From: Acidisoma cellulosilyticum
GTDB lineage: Bacteria; Pseudomonadota; Alphaproteobacteria; Acetobacterales; Acetobacteraceae
DNA length: 64,000 bases
Direction: 5' to 3'
Assembly (NCBI RefSeq): GCF_020621385.1
Contig: NZ_JAESVA010000004.1
Span: forward strand, 508,598 to 572,597
The stretch's first letter is position 1, and the number at the start of each line of letters is the position of its first letter. The notes below the pieces were generated by a model. It was not told the DNA's origin and ran no database searches. It worked only from the letters and a program-made list of their open reading frames with translations. This document shows positions 9,910-18,916 of this stretch, one piece after another. A program made the translations under genes and the position numbers.

Positions 9910-10955
9910 TGCGGATCGAGACCCTCGCTTCATCCCAGGCGCTGTACCCGATCCGCCGCATCGTCTCCTGGTGGCTTGCCGAGCTTGCCGGCATGGTGCC
10001 GAAACGCTGGACCGAGCGTGGCGCCACTGGTCCGGTTCTTCTCCTGTCGCGCAAAGGCGTCATGCTGCTGCGGAACAAAGCCGAGCCGCTGGCTTTGCCA
10101 GAGGACGGCACAGACTGGGACAAGACGCGGGCTGTCCTGCGCAGAAGCCGGGGCAACTTGACCGTTCGGCTTGATTCCTCGCTTTTGCTGACAACGAGCA
10201 CGGTGCTGCCTATCGCGGCAGAAGGGAACTTGCGGTCCATTCTGCAAAACCAGATCGACCGGCTGCTGCCGCTTCCCGCCGATGAGGTAGTGTTCGACTA
10301 TACGGTTTTGGCCCGCAATCCGCAGGAAAAGACCATTACCGTGCGACTTCTCGTCACGACGCGCGCGACCATCGCCCGTGCCCTCGATTTCGCCAATCGC
10401 TTCGACATCACGCCAAGTCGGATCGTCACGATGGAGCCAAGGCCCGTGGTCTTTTGGCGCGCGGATCGCGCCGGGCTTGGGCGCGGCCGGCGGCGTTTGC
10501 TGCATGCGCTGGAAATTCTGGCCCTGCTCCTGCTGATCGCATCATACGGGTGTTATCTGCAAAAGCTGAGTGCCGTGAAAACAGCTCTGGGTGAGGATGT
10601 GGCGCGGACCGCGAAAGTGGCGCTGCGCGCGCGCACGTTTTCGAACGAGATCACGCAGACCGAAACGACGCTCGCGGTGCTGACCAGTCAAGACCAGAAG
10701 GCCAAGCCCTTGTCCCTGGTCGACGCATTGACGCGGCTTCTGCCTGACGCTGCCTGGGTCAATCAGCTCTCGATGCGTGGACCCCAGATTGAGATCATAG
10801 GCTATACCGATCGTGTCTCCACCCTTATCCAGAGCATCGCGAAACACCCCGGTTTTGACAAAACGCATCTGCGCGCCCCCATCACGCCGTCACCGGATGG
10901 CAAAGGAGAGCGTTTCGATCTTGGTTTCACACTTGGCGACGGGGCCAGTCAGTGA
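9909..10955 (+). CDS. gspL: GspL-like inner-membrane component with PilN-like periplasmic domain
   Basis: The protein has 348 residues. The chosen ATG at 9909 overlaps the gspJ stop (TAATG); an upstream in-frame GTG/ATG would give a poorer N-terminus inside gspJ. The cytoplasmic half (about 1-195) resembles the truncated actin-like domain of GspL. One membrane helix lies at about 199-217, followed by a coiled region and a PilN/GspL ferredoxin-like domain. In T2SS, GspL anchors GspE to the membrane with GspM. Sequence similarity across the family is low, so the name leans on architecture and on position before gspM. Confidence 0.82.
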   Translation: MRIETLASSQALYPIRRIVSWWLAELAGMVPKRWTERGATGPVLLLSRKGVMLLRNKAEPLALPEDGTDWDKTRAVLRRSRGNLTVRLDSSLLLTTSTVLPIAAEGNLRSILQNQIDRLLPLPADEVVFDYTVLARNPQEKTITVRLLVTTRATIARALDFANRFDITPSRIVTMEPRPVVFWRADRAGLGRGRRRLLHALEILALLLLIASYGCYLQKLSAVKTALGEDVARTAKVALRARTFSNEITQTETTLAVLTSQDQKAKPLSLVDALTRLLPDAAWVNQLSMRGPQIEIIGYTDRVSTLIQSIAKHPGFDKTHLRAPITPSPDGKGERFDLGFTLGDGASQ

Positions 10956-11524
10956 TGGCCCCGCGCATGTCGAGCATGAGCGGGCGTATGCTCGCGCTGC
11001 TCATTCTGCTCTTGGCACTGACGCTGGCCTGGAAAGCTGTCGTGCAGCCGATCATTGATATGGCGACAAGCCGTCAGAAGGAGATTGAGGCAATGTCCGA
11101 TCGCCTCACGCAACTTCGCGCCATCGTGGCACGCATTCCGGCCTTACGGGCCAATGCGGATGCGCTGAGGGAACGGCTTGAAGCAGAAGGGGGAGTCTGG
11201 ACCGGCACCAACGAAACCGTCGTCGCCACCAGCATGCAAAGTAAGATTCGCGATGTCGTGACCGGGCGGGGCGGGAAGATCCGCAGTACCTCGGAACTGA
11301 ATGGGACCGATGAAGCTGGTCTCAGGCTGGTGCTGGTGCATGTGGTGATCGATGGCACTCTGGACACCGTGGTCCAAACGCTTGCGTCCATCGCGACCTC
11401 GCGGCCGCCCATATTCGTGGAAAATATGACGATCACAGCACCCACGCATAGCGCGCCCACACAGGTGCCGATGCTGTCACTCGATCTTGATGTGCTTGGT
11501 TATATGAGAAAGTCCGCCCAATGA
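10955..11524 (+). CDS. gspM: GspM-like inner-membrane component
   Basis: The protein has 189 residues from ATG at 10955, which overlaps the gspL stop as TGATG; a GTG three bases earlier is also possible. A membrane helix at about residues 11-28 is followed by a helical stretch (about 35-75) and a ferredoxin-like periplasmic domain. This matches the GspM subtype b group that partners GspL and stabilises the platform. The gene sits between gspL and the gspN/C-like gene with overlapping ends. The assignment is mainly by architecture and position. Confidence 0.8.
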   Translation: MAPRMSSMSGRMLALLILLLALTLAWKAVVQPIIDMATSRQKEIEAMSDRLTQLRAIVARIPALRANADALRERLEAEGGVWTGTNETVVATSMQSKIRDVVTGRGGKIRSTSELNGTDEAGLRLVLVHVVIDGTLDTVVQTLASIATSRPPIFVENMTITAPTHSAPTQVPMLSLDLDVLGYMRKSAQ

Positions 11525-12051
11525 GCCAGGCGATACGAAGCAAAGCTCGGCCGGCCCCGTTTGCCCCGCTAGCCTTGCGGCTGCTGGCTGTGCTGCTCGC
11601 GGCGGTTGTACTCTCCCGAATCCTCGCTTTGGGGCAAGGCAGCCTGCAGCCCGACATAGCGCGAGCCCGCCCGCTGGCCTCGCCGTCCGCTGCTGCCACA
11701 GCGGACCCGACGCCGCCGGAAGCCACCGCCACGCATTATCCCGCCATCATCGAGAGGCCGCTTTTTTTTGCTTCGCGTAAGCCGTGGCAACCGCCGCAGG
11801 CACCAAAGCCCCCGCCCGTGGTGCGTCCTCCACCGAAGCTGACGGGTTACCTGGCTCTGGGCATTCTCGAAAGCGGCTCGGTTCGCGTGGCCCTGATCAA
11901 ACCGAAGAGTGGGAAGACCATCATGGTCTATGAGGGGCAGACGCTGGATGGGTGGATCTTGAAGACGATTGCCGGGAACCAGCTGCATTTTGTGACGGAG
12001 AGCGCAAGCTTCGATATGACGTTACCAAAACCGTCAAGTAAAAAGCCATGA
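11521..12051 (+). CDS. GspN/GspC-like connector between inner membrane and secretin
   Basis: The protein has 176 residues. A basic N-terminus and one membrane helix (about 17-36) are followed by a Pro/Ala-rich linker and a small C-terminal beta domain. The motif YPAIIERPLFFASRKP and the downstream KLTGYLALGI resemble the homology region of GspC and the XpsN-type GspN proteins that touch the secretin. No PDZ or coiled-coil domain follows, so the chain is shorter than classical GspC. No other gspC candidate exists in the operon, so I infer that this gene fills that role. A long C-terminal lysine/proline tail is visible. Confidence 0.72.
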   Translation: MSQAIRSKARPAPFAPLALRLLAVLLAAVVLSRILALGQGSLQPDIARARPLASPSAAATADPTPPEATATHYPAIIERPLFFASRKPWQPPQAPKPPPVVRPPPKLTGYLALGILESGSVRVALIKPKSGKTIMVYEGQTLDGWILKTIAGNQLHFVTESASFDMTLPKPSSKKP

Positions 12052-14267
12052 GTTCCGTTTCATTGGTACATCGTTATCGCTTGCCTGGCCTTCTCTGCCT
12101 CGGTTTCGCGATTGTTTCGCTCAATGGATGCAACCATCAATCGGTGGCGCCGCTGGCCGGAGCGTCCGCGCCCGCCATCGCAACCCAACCGCTCGGCCCG
12201 GCGCCGGCGGCGGGCAACGGGCCGATTTCGCTCAGCACAGACAGCGACTCCGCTCGCTTCGTGCGGCCGGAGGTGCAGATCGGTACTGGTCAGTTTATGA
12301 ATCCAGGCAGTACCCAGCCGGCGCCCGTTACCTTCAGCGGTGCCGATGTGTCGCTGAACTTCGTCAATGCCGATGCCCGTGATGTCGTGCAAAGCGTCAT
12401 CGGCGGCATTCTGAAACAGGCCTATACGGTCGATCCGGCGGTGAAGGGCACGGTCACGCTTGAAACACCGTCACCCATCCCACGCAGCAACGTCATCGGC
12501 GTGTTGACGAATGCATTGCAGGTGAGTGGCATTGGCCTTGTGCTGCGTGGTGATGTCTATGCCGCCGTGCCCATCGCCAATGCCGCCAAACAGGCGCCCC
12601 TGGGGGCGAGCGTGGGCTTCGTCTCGCGCATGGTTCAGTTGAACTATGTTTCGGCCACCGAAGTCGAACAGGCGCTGCAACCGCTCGTGCCGCCGAACGC
12701 CTCTTTGCGGGTAGCGCAGGGCAGCAACGTTCTTCTGGTGTCGGGAAATTCCATCGATGTCGACACATTGTGCGATGATATCGCCTCCTTCGATGTCGAC
12801 TATCTTCGGGGCATGTCCTTCGCCCTGGTGCCGTTGCAGAACGGCATGGCAAGCGAGGTCGCGACCGACGTCAATAAACTGCTGGCGACCACGTCGCGCG
12901 GCATAGGCGACATGGTAAAGGTCGCGCCTATCGAGCGCATGAATGCCATTCTTGTGACGGCGATGCAGCCCGCCTATCTCCGCCAAGTCGAAAACTGGAT
13001 AACCCGCTTCGACCAAGGGAACGGGGAGGGGACGCCGCAGCTATTTATCTATCGCGTACAAAACGGTCGTGCCACGGACCTGGCCCTCGTCCTGCGGCGT
13101 GCCTTGGGCATTCAGGACACAGCGGCTGGCGGCGCCACACAGAGCGGGGGAGATGGCGGCAGTTTTGATATTCAGACGAATGCGAGTGATTCGAATGCGG
13201 CGGCCGGGCTAAAAACCGTCCAGACCGCGCTCTCGGGGGCGCCATCCTCCAGCGCCGCGGCACCCGCGCAGGCGGATGTCTTGCTCGGGGGCGGGGGCGG
13301 CAGCGGCAGTGACGCCGGCGCGGGGGGCTGGTCAGGCAGCGATGTGCGCGTGACCGCCGATCCCACCAACAATGCCCTGATCATCATGGCCAAGTCCCAG
13401 GAATACGCGACAATCCGCGCGGCCCTGACACAGTTGGACGTGACACCGCTGCAAGTGCTGATCGAGGCGACGGTCGCGCAAGTCACGCTCTCCAACCAGC
13501 TCAGCATGGGACTGCAATATTATATCAAAAGCGGCAATTTCGGCGCGATTTTCGCGCCCAGCCAGGCGGGCGCGGCCTCGGCGACGACCTTAACCCCCTT
13601 CGGCGGTTTTGCCCTCAATGGCGCCGCCAATGTACTTTATGCGGCGGGCGGCACCAATATCGTTCTGCAGGCGCTGCAGAGTAAGACGACGGTTCGCGTG
13701 CTCTCTTCGCCGGATCTTCTGGTGCTGAACAATGAAACCGCCAAGCTGCAGGTGGGTGATCAGGTCCCGGTCGCCACCCAATCCTCCTCCAGCACGCTCA
13801 CCGATACAGCGCAGACGGTGAATGCCATCGCCTACCGTGATACGGGCGTGATCCTGCAGGTGACGCCGCGCGTGAACGAAAGCGGGCTGGTGCAACTGGA
13901 CCTGGAAGAGGAGGTCAGCGCGCCCACGGCGACGGCGACCAGTTCCAGCTACGATCAACTGAACTCCCCGTCGATCTCGACCCGCAAGGTTTCGAGCACG
14001 CTTGCCATCAACGACGGCCAGACGATCGTTCTGGCCGGCCTGATCCAACAGACGGATAGCCGTGGCCAATCCGGACTGCCCTGGCTGCAGGACATTCCCG
14101 TCCTTGGCTATCTGTTTGGTACAAAAACGAAAAGCCTCAACCGTAGTGAACTGATCGTTCTGATCACGCCTTACGTTATTCGTAACCAGAACGATGCGGA
14201 CAGTGTGACAGCGGAATTGCGCAACAGCCTGCGGTTGACCGTGCCGGTTGCCGCGCAAGCAGAATAG
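12048..14267 (+). CDS. gspD: Type II secretion outer-membrane secretin GspD
   Basis: The protein has 739 residues. A lipoprotein signal ends in LNGC, with the lipidated Cys at residue 28, so this secretin may reach the outer membrane as a lipoprotein without a separate GspS pilotin; none is encoded nearby. N0 and N1-N3 domains follow, with a Gly/Ser/Ala-rich insertion around residues 365-425 inside the N3 region. The C-terminal secretin domain contains VRVLSSPDLLVLNNETAKL and the signature VPVLGYLFGTK. It forms the exit pore for folded exoproteins. It overlaps the preceding gene by 4 bp. Confidence 0.95.
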   Translation: MSSVSLVHRYRLPGLLCLGFAIVSLNGCNHQSVAPLAGASAPAIATQPLGPAPAAGNGPISLSTDSDSARFVRPEVQIGTGQFMNPGSTQPAPVTFSGADVSLNFVNADARDVVQSVIGGILKQAYTVDPAVKGTVTLETPSPIPRSNVIGVLTNALQVSGIGLVLRGDVYAAVPIANAAKQAPLGASVGFVSRMVQLNYVSATEVEQALQPLVPPNASLRVAQGSNVLLVSGNSIDVDTLCDDIASFDVDYLRGMSFALVPLQNGMASEVATDVNKLLATTSRGIGDMVKVAPIERMNAILVTAMQPAYLRQVENWITRFDQGNGEGTPQLFIYRVQNGRATDLALVLRRALGIQDTAAGGATQSGGDGGSFDIQTNASDSNAAAGLKTVQTALSGAPSSSAAAPAQADVLLGGGGGSGSDAGAGGWSGSDVRVTADPTNNALIIMAKSQEYATIRAALTQLDVTPLQVLIEATVAQVTLSNQLSMGLQYYIKSGNFGAIFAPSQAGAASATTLTPFGGFALNGAANVLYAAGGTNIVLQALQSKTTVRVLSSPDLLVLNNETAKLQVGDQVPVATQSSSSTLTDTAQTVNAIAYRDTGVILQVTPRVNESGLVQLDLEEEVSAPTATATSSSYDQLNSPSISTRKVSSTLAINDGQTIVLAGLIQQTDSRGQSGLPWLQDIPVLGYLFGTKTKSLNRSELIVLITPYVIRNQNDADSVTAELRNSLRLTVPVAAQAE

Positions 14268-14272
14268 ATAAG

Positions 14273-15082
14273 GTGGGCCATCGCCCGCCTGCGCCGGCCA
14301 TGCGCGCGTCAGGCCGTGAAAGCGGCATGGCGCTCGTCGTCGCGCTTTGGGGGACAGCAATCCTGGCCATCGTCACGATGAGCGTTCTGGACCTGACGCG
14401 TGCGAACAGCCGGATGGAGCATAGCGGTTCGGATGCCGCTCGTCTTGGGGATGTCGCAGACGCTGCCATCAACCTCGCCATTCTCTCGATGCTTGGGCCG
14501 TCGAAGACCCGCCCACCCGTTCTGGGCCTGCCCTTCACCATTACCTTCGGCGGGTCTCAGGCGCGCATGACTATTCAGGATGAGGCTGGCAAGCTTGACC
14601 TCAACTTCGTGAGCGTCGGCATTTTGGAACAGATGCTGGCAGCGTCGGGCCTGGATGCGGCGCAACAGGAAGCGGTGGCAACCCGGATCGTTGCGCGGCG
14701 CAAAGGTGCGGATGCTCAGCCGTTCCAGTCGGTCTCTGCGCTTCGCGATGTCCCGGGCATCACGCCCGCAGCCTATAACTGGCTTTCGTCGACTCTCACC
14801 GTCTATGCGCAGACACCCTATCTCGATCCGACCTATGCAAGCACGCAGGTCCTGCAGGTTTTCCGCACTCAAGATCCGAGTATTGAGGCCCGATTGCGGG
14901 ACAGGACAGATGCCGCACGCGGCATGCCTGCCACCACGCCCTTACCCGGTGTTGTGCTGGGGCATGCCTATACGATTACCGCCGAAGTCGCGGGGCTGCG
15001 CGGCGCGCGTGCCTTTCGTCGCGCCGTCATTCGCCTCAGCGGTCAGTCAAGCGCTCCCCTCCTCGTTTATGAATGGAACTAG
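14273..15082 (+). CDS. gspK: Type II secretion minor pseudopilin GspK
   Basis: The protein has 269 residues from GTG at 14273; an ATG at 14300 is an alternative and gives a shorter leader. The prepilin-type site is likely between Gly18 and Met19 (ESG|MALVVALW). The Glu at +5 is absent, as is usual for GspK, which caps the pseudopilus tip. The large domain after the hydrophobic helix contains EAGKLDLNFVS and a helix-hairpin-helix-like stretch (SVSALRDVPGIT), both typical of GspK. It overlaps gspG by 10 bp. Confidence 0.9.
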   Translation: MGHRPPAPAMRASGRESGMALVVALWGTAILAIVTMSVLDLTRANSRMEHSGSDAARLGDVADAAINLAILSMLGPSKTRPPVLGLPFTITFGGSQARMTIQDEAGKLDLNFVSVGILEQMLAASGLDAAQQEAVATRIVARRKGADAQPFQSVSALRDVPGITPAAYNWLSSTLTVYAQTPYLDPTYASTQVLQVFRTQDPSIEARLRDRTDAARGMPATTPLPGVVLGHAYTITAEVAGLRGARAFRRAVIRLSGQSSAPLLVYEWN

Positions 15083-15549
15083 CCATGCTCCACAATCTTC
15101 TGGGCTATTGCCCACGCCTCCGGACGAGGCCGCCGCAAATGCGGCGGGCAGGGGAGGCCGGTTTTACGCTGCTCGAAATCCTGGTCGTGATCACGATCAT
15201 TGGCCTGCTGATCGCGCTCGTGGCGCCGGCAGCACTCCGCCAGCTTTCAGGGGCCAAAAATTCGATCGCGAAACAGTCGATCGAGCGGATCGGGACGGTG
15301 CTGGATCTCTATCACCTTGATGTGGGGTCTTACCCGACAACTCAGGAAGGGCTGGAAGCCTTGTTGCACAAACCTGCCGGCGCTTCGCGCTGGAACGGGC
15401 CTTATCTCAAGGGTGATAAGGTGGCGCTCGACCCTTGGAATCATCCCTATGTTTATCTAAACCCATCCGAGCGCAAAGACCGGGAATATGACCTCTGCTC
15501 GGCCGGGCCGAAAGGGAACGCAACGGGATCGGAGATGGTCTGCAATTGA
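15073..15549 (+). CDS. gspG: Type II secretion major pseudopilin GspG
   Basis: The protein has 158 residues with an unusually long leader of 30 residues; ATG at 15085 is a possible later start. Cleavage is predicted between Gly30 and Phe31 (EAG|FTLLEIL), with Glu35 at +5. The C-terminal domain has the GspG hallmarks YPTTQEGLEALL, WNGPYLK and DPWNHPYVY, and the calcium-loop region near DLCSAGPKG. It forms the shaft of the pseudopilus. In many gsp operons gspG comes early; here it lies late, just before the peptidase. Confidence 0.94.
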   Translation: MELAMLHNLLGYCPRLRTRPPQMRRAGEAGFTLLEILVVITIIGLLIALVAPAALRQLSGAKNSIAKQSIERIGTVLDLYHLDVGSYPTTQEGLEALLHKPAGASRWNGPYLKGDKVALDPWNHPYVYLNPSERKDREYDLCSAGPKGNATGSEMVCN

Positions 15550-16295
15550 CGGGTCTCGGCCTGCTGCCCAGCTGGGCTTGGGTGCTGTTCGCGGCACCCT
15601 TCGCTGGCAGTTTTCTGGGTCTTCTGGCCGCGAGACTGCCTGTCGGGCGGCCGGTTGTGCTGGCGCGATCGGCCTGCGATCATTGTGGAGCAATGCTGGG
15701 CGCGACGCAGCTTGTCCCGTTGGTCAGCTACGCTTTGCAGCGCGGACGGTGCCGGCACTGCCGCGGCGCGATCTCGGCTTGGCATATGATCATGGAACTC
15801 GGCTGCCTCGGTATCGCTGTCTGGGGTGCCATGCTGGTGAGTGGTCCGACGCTCTATGCCGCCTGCCTGCTGGGCTGGATGCTTCTGGCACTGGCCGTCT
15901 GCGACTGGCGCAGCTTCCTCCTGCCCGATGCTATGACGCTGCCGCTTCTGCTGCTTGGGCTGATCTCAACCGAATGGTTATCCCCTGCCGATCTGCTCGA
16001 TCACGGCATTGCAGTGATCCTGGGTTATGGCATCTTTCGTGGGGTCTCGCTCGCCTATCGACGGTTTCGCGGTAAGGAGGGGTTGGGCCAAGGCGATGCC
16101 AAGCTGCTGGCAGCTGGCGGCGCTTGGGCGGGCCTTTCGGCTCTCCCCGCGATTATGCTCGTCAGTGCGCTTGGCGGCCTGGCCCTGGCTGCCGCGCTCA
16201 GGTTGACCGGCAAGAGCGTCCGGCATGATACGGTCCTACCCTTTGGCCCGGCACTGGCGCTCGGTATCTGGCTTGTCTGGCTCTATCACTTATAA
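15546..16295 (+). CDS. gspO: Prepilin peptidase GspO (type IV prepilin leader peptidase)
   Basis: The protein has 249 residues. The start is TTG, overlapping the gspG stop, with no better codon in frame. It has the A24 aspartic peptidase layout: a cytoplasmic loop with two CxxC pairs (Cys44/47 and Cys69/72) and several membrane helices. Asp120/Asp128 lie in the CDWRSFLLPD region and the catalytic GxGD motif is at 181-184 (GQGD). It cleaves and N-methylates the GspG/H/I/J/K leaders. As the last gene of the operon it makes the system self-contained. Confidence 0.92.
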   Translation: MTGLGLLPSWAWVLFAAPFAGSFLGLLAARLPVGRPVVLARSACDHCGAMLGATQLVPLVSYALQRGRCRHCRGAISAWHMIMELGCLGIAVWGAMLVSGPTLYAACLLGWMLLALAVCDWRSFLLPDAMTLPLLLLGLISTEWLSPADLLDHGIAVILGYGIFRGVSLAYRRFRGKEGLGQGDAKLLAAGGAWAGLSALPAIMLVSALGGLALAAALRLTGKSVRHDTVLPFGPALALGIWLVWLYHL

Positions 16296-16319
16296 GGCCG
16301 TTCAAAATCATGCTGTGAG

Positions 16320-16358
16320 GCCGAGGAACCAGGAGGCCCAAGTGAACCTCCGCTCGGC
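16320..16358. terminator. Nested inverted repeat after gspO, possible terminator
   Basis: GCCGAG at 16320-16325 pairs with CTCGGC at 16353-16358, and GGAGG pairs with CCTCC inside it. The dyad starts 25 bp after the gspO stop, where the secretion operon should end. There is no run of T after the stem, so it would be an imperfect intrinsic terminator. Confidence 0.35.
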
Positions 16359-17063
16359 AACCCAACGATTTCTCCGAGATAGCGGGCTGCTGTCGATCGC
16401 TTCTCTGGCGATGCGATGCTTTGATATCGCGATGCGTGCGGATCACCGCCGCCCAATGCCTATGGGGGCCGCTCGTAGCGCGATGACAACCTCACATTGG
16501 CAACTCCGATGCGCAGGACTTTTATTTTCTGATGCAGAAATGTTTCGCAGGTATTGTTGATCCATCACGATTATGTCATGATGCAAAAAATGAAGTCTCG
16601 GTGGCCTGTACGCCATTGAGATCAAGCTGTCCTGGGAGAGAGTTCAAGCGCAGAAAGATTGTAAGGGTGGCTTTAGCAATGACTCTCTTTGCGAGAGTCG
16701 TTGATTGCCAAACATGTTGATCTCCACATATTAAGTTAATAAACGGGGCCGCAGCTGACGCCTCGCAGGTGACAGAAACAATAATGCAGTTCTCCACTGC
16801 GCAACAATAATCTTGCCCCAAGAACGGCCCCTAAGCTCACTCATCTGCAAACGGAAACGCAACGGTATTCTACCGCCTGAAATTCTGTTGAAGCACCGCG
16901 GTGCAAACAGAGTTCACGCGTGGGATTTTAACGATCGGATAACGCCAAGTATCCGAGAAGTGATTACGTCTTTTTACTTATATAACTTTCAGTCGGGCCT
17001 AGCCTGAACGCCCGCAATATTACTCTGTTCCTTCTTGTAATTTTAGAGAAACAGCGACGCCGC
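16359..17063. other. About 0.7 kb with no supported gene
   Basis: No reading frame here has a family signal or a convincing ribosome site. The stretch 16500-17060 is richer in A and T than its surroundings. A short perfect hairpin, GACTCTC-N5-GAGAGTC, occurs at 16681-16699. The region may hold promoter elements for the following gene or the remains of older insertions. Confidence 0.5.
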
Positions 17064-17171
17064 CTAGAGCAGATCACAGTCAGATGGAATCATCCGACTG
17101 TGAGAACATGCTCGCAAAAACAATAATCTAGAACGGTATCTGTGAGCGTAAGCGAGCAGGAAACGCTCTAG
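17064..17171. repeat. MITE-like palindromic element of 108 bp
   Basis: The element begins with CTAGAGC (17064-17070) and ends with the inverted copy GCTCTAG (17165-17171). Inside is a 12-bp stem with one mismatch and a 4-base loop (17075-17086 with 17091-17102). It ends 45 bp before the Hint-domain gene. Small palindromic elements with CTAGAGC ends are common in alphaproteobacterial genomes as far as I know; whether this one is repeated elsewhere in this genome cannot be seen. Confidence 0.5.
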
Positions 17172-17216
17172 CGGGCCGCAATGCGCGGGTAACAGCGCAA
17201 ATTTTGGAGACTTGAA

Positions 17217-18875
17217 ATGGCAACACGTGTTTGGAGTGCGACTGCGGGCAGTACGAGTTGGTACACGCGCCTGGATTGGAGTGGAGAACAGGTGCCGGGT
17301 GCCGGTGATACTGTGATCATCGGCCCGACATCGACTGGCAATTACCCCATTCTCAAGTCGAGTACGAAGATCCAGGGAATCACCATCAACGCTGGCGGAT
17401 CTCTGACGATCGTCGGAGGTCGCTTTTATACGGTGGCGCTGACCGTATCGGGCGACGGGGTGAAGGGCGCCGATGTCGTTAACGCGGGAACCATTAACCT
17501 TGAGGGCAAAAGTGCGACCATCCTCGCCGCCCTCATTGTCAACGGCCGAGGCGGAATCGCCAATAGCGGTACGATCACCGCGACGGTCGGCAGTTCCTTG
17601 GACGTCGGCGCCCATCATGCCATCGCCAATAGCGGGATCATCGACGTCAAATCTGGCAAGCTGACGGTCACCGGCCTGATCACCGACACCGGTGCGAGCC
17701 AGATCAACATCTCCAGCGGCGCCACACTCACGACCGCCGAGGCGATCACCAACACTGCCGGCACGATCACGCTTGCCGGCGGCTCGCTCTCCACCGGAAC
17801 GGCGGCCCTGACCCTGACGAGCGGTAGTCTCACGGGCTATGGCTCTGTCACAACCGGAAACTTCACGGGCGCCGGCATCCTGAAGGCATCAGGCGGCCTT
17901 CTCACTGTCGACGGCACGATCGATGCCACAGGTTCGGCGACGGTCTTGGAGATTGCCAGCGGTTCCACGCTCGACCTCGCCGGCAATGTCGGTTACAGTG
18001 GCCATATCCTGCCGACCTTGACGTTCCTCTCCAGCGTCAACGCGATCTTTGAGGACACCACCGTCACGCAAAGTGACGTCAATCTCGGAACGATCTCGGG
18101 CTTCGCAGGCAGCGATGAGATTAAGCTGGAGGGTTCCCGTCGCGGCACTGACAGGATTGTCGTCAGCGGCGATACGCTTTCGATCAAAAGCGCTACCGGA
18201 TCGCTGTTGCAGACATACACCTTCGCCAGCGGCACGGATATGAGCGCGATCAGGCTCACCACGGGCCGCGGCGTCGATACGATTACCATCTGCTTCATGG
18301 CGGGCACGCTTGTCGGCACGCCGGATGGCGCGGCGGCGATCGAAACATTGCGGCCCGGGGATCTGGTTCTGACCAGCGACGGAATCGCCAAGCCGGTTAA
18401 TTGGATCGGCGTACAGACCATTTCGACGCGCTTCGCCGATCCGCTCCGCAACCTGCCGATCCGCGTCAAGGCCGGCGCGATCGCCGAAAACCTGCCCGCG
18501 CGCGATCTGCTGATCTCACCGGATCATGCTCTGCTCGTGAATGGCGTGCTGATCTGCGCCGGTGCGCTGGTAAACGGAAGCTCGATCGTCCGCGAGGCTG
18601 ATGTGCCGCCGATCTTCGTCTATTACCATATCGAACTCGACGATCATTCCTTGATTCTTGCCGAGAATGTGCCGGCCGAAACCTTCGTGGATAATGTGGA
18701 CCGTCGGAATTTCGACAATTGGGCGGAATTCGAGGCGCTTTATCCCGAGGGCAAAAATGTCCAGGAATTGCTCTATCCACGCGCCAACAGCCATCGTCAG
18801 GTTCCGGTCTCCATAAGAACTGCCCTTGCGGATCGTGCTTTGGCTATCGGCACGGCGGTCTCGGCCGTCGCCTGA
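17217..18875 (+). CDS. Repeat-rich surface protein with C-terminal Hint domain
   Basis: The protein has 552 residues; GGAGA lies eight bases before the ATG. No signal peptide is visible. Residues 1-350 are Thr/Ser/Gly/Ala-rich beta repeats (NAGTINLEG, IANSGTITA, LTLTSGS), like passenger parts of adhesins. From Cys359 (CFMAGTLVGT) the chain is a Hint_2-type domain with RPGDLVLT, SPDHALLVNG and a terminal AENVPAETFVDN segment, as in Hedgehog/intein-type self-processing modules. The Cys would allow autocatalytic cleavage or ester formation at the repeat/Hint junction. Such proteins are frequent in Acetobacteraceae and related groups. The export route is unclear; the neighbouring type II system is possible but normally needs a Sec or Tat signal. 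Confidence 0.82.
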   Translation: MATRVWSATAGSTSWYTRLDWSGEQVPGAGDTVIIGPTSTGNYPILKSSTKIQGITINAGGSLTIVGGRFYTVALTVSGDGVKGADVVNAGTINLEGKSATILAALIVNGRGGIANSGTITATVGSSLDVGAHHAIANSGIIDVKSGKLTVTGLITDTGASQINISSGATLTTAEAITNTAGTITLAGGSLSTGTAALTLTSGSLTGYGSVTTGNFTGAGILKASGGLLTVDGTIDATGSATVLEIASGSTLDLAGNVGYSGHILPTLTFLSSVNAIFEDTTVTQSDVNLGTISGFAGSDEIKLEGSRRGTDRIVVSGDTLSIKSATGSLLQTYTFASGTDMSAIRLTTGRGVDTITICFMAGTLVGTPDGAAAIETLRPGDLVLTSDGIAKPVNWIGVQTISTRFADPLRNLPIRVKAGAIAENLPARDLLISPDHALLVNGVLICAGALVNGSSIVREADVPPIFVYYHIELDDHSLILAENVPAETFVDNVDRRNFDNWAEFEALYPEGKNVQELLYPRANSHRQVPVSIRTALADRALAIGTAVSAVA

Positions 18876-18916
18876 ACGGGGACATCCTAGACCTGTGCGT
18901 AAGGCGGCAGTAGCTG

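Noticed and set aside
16198..16446. Small leftward frame overlapping the end of gspO, considered as a transposase tail
   Set aside because: It overlaps the well-supported prepilin peptidase and shows no convincing transposase motif.
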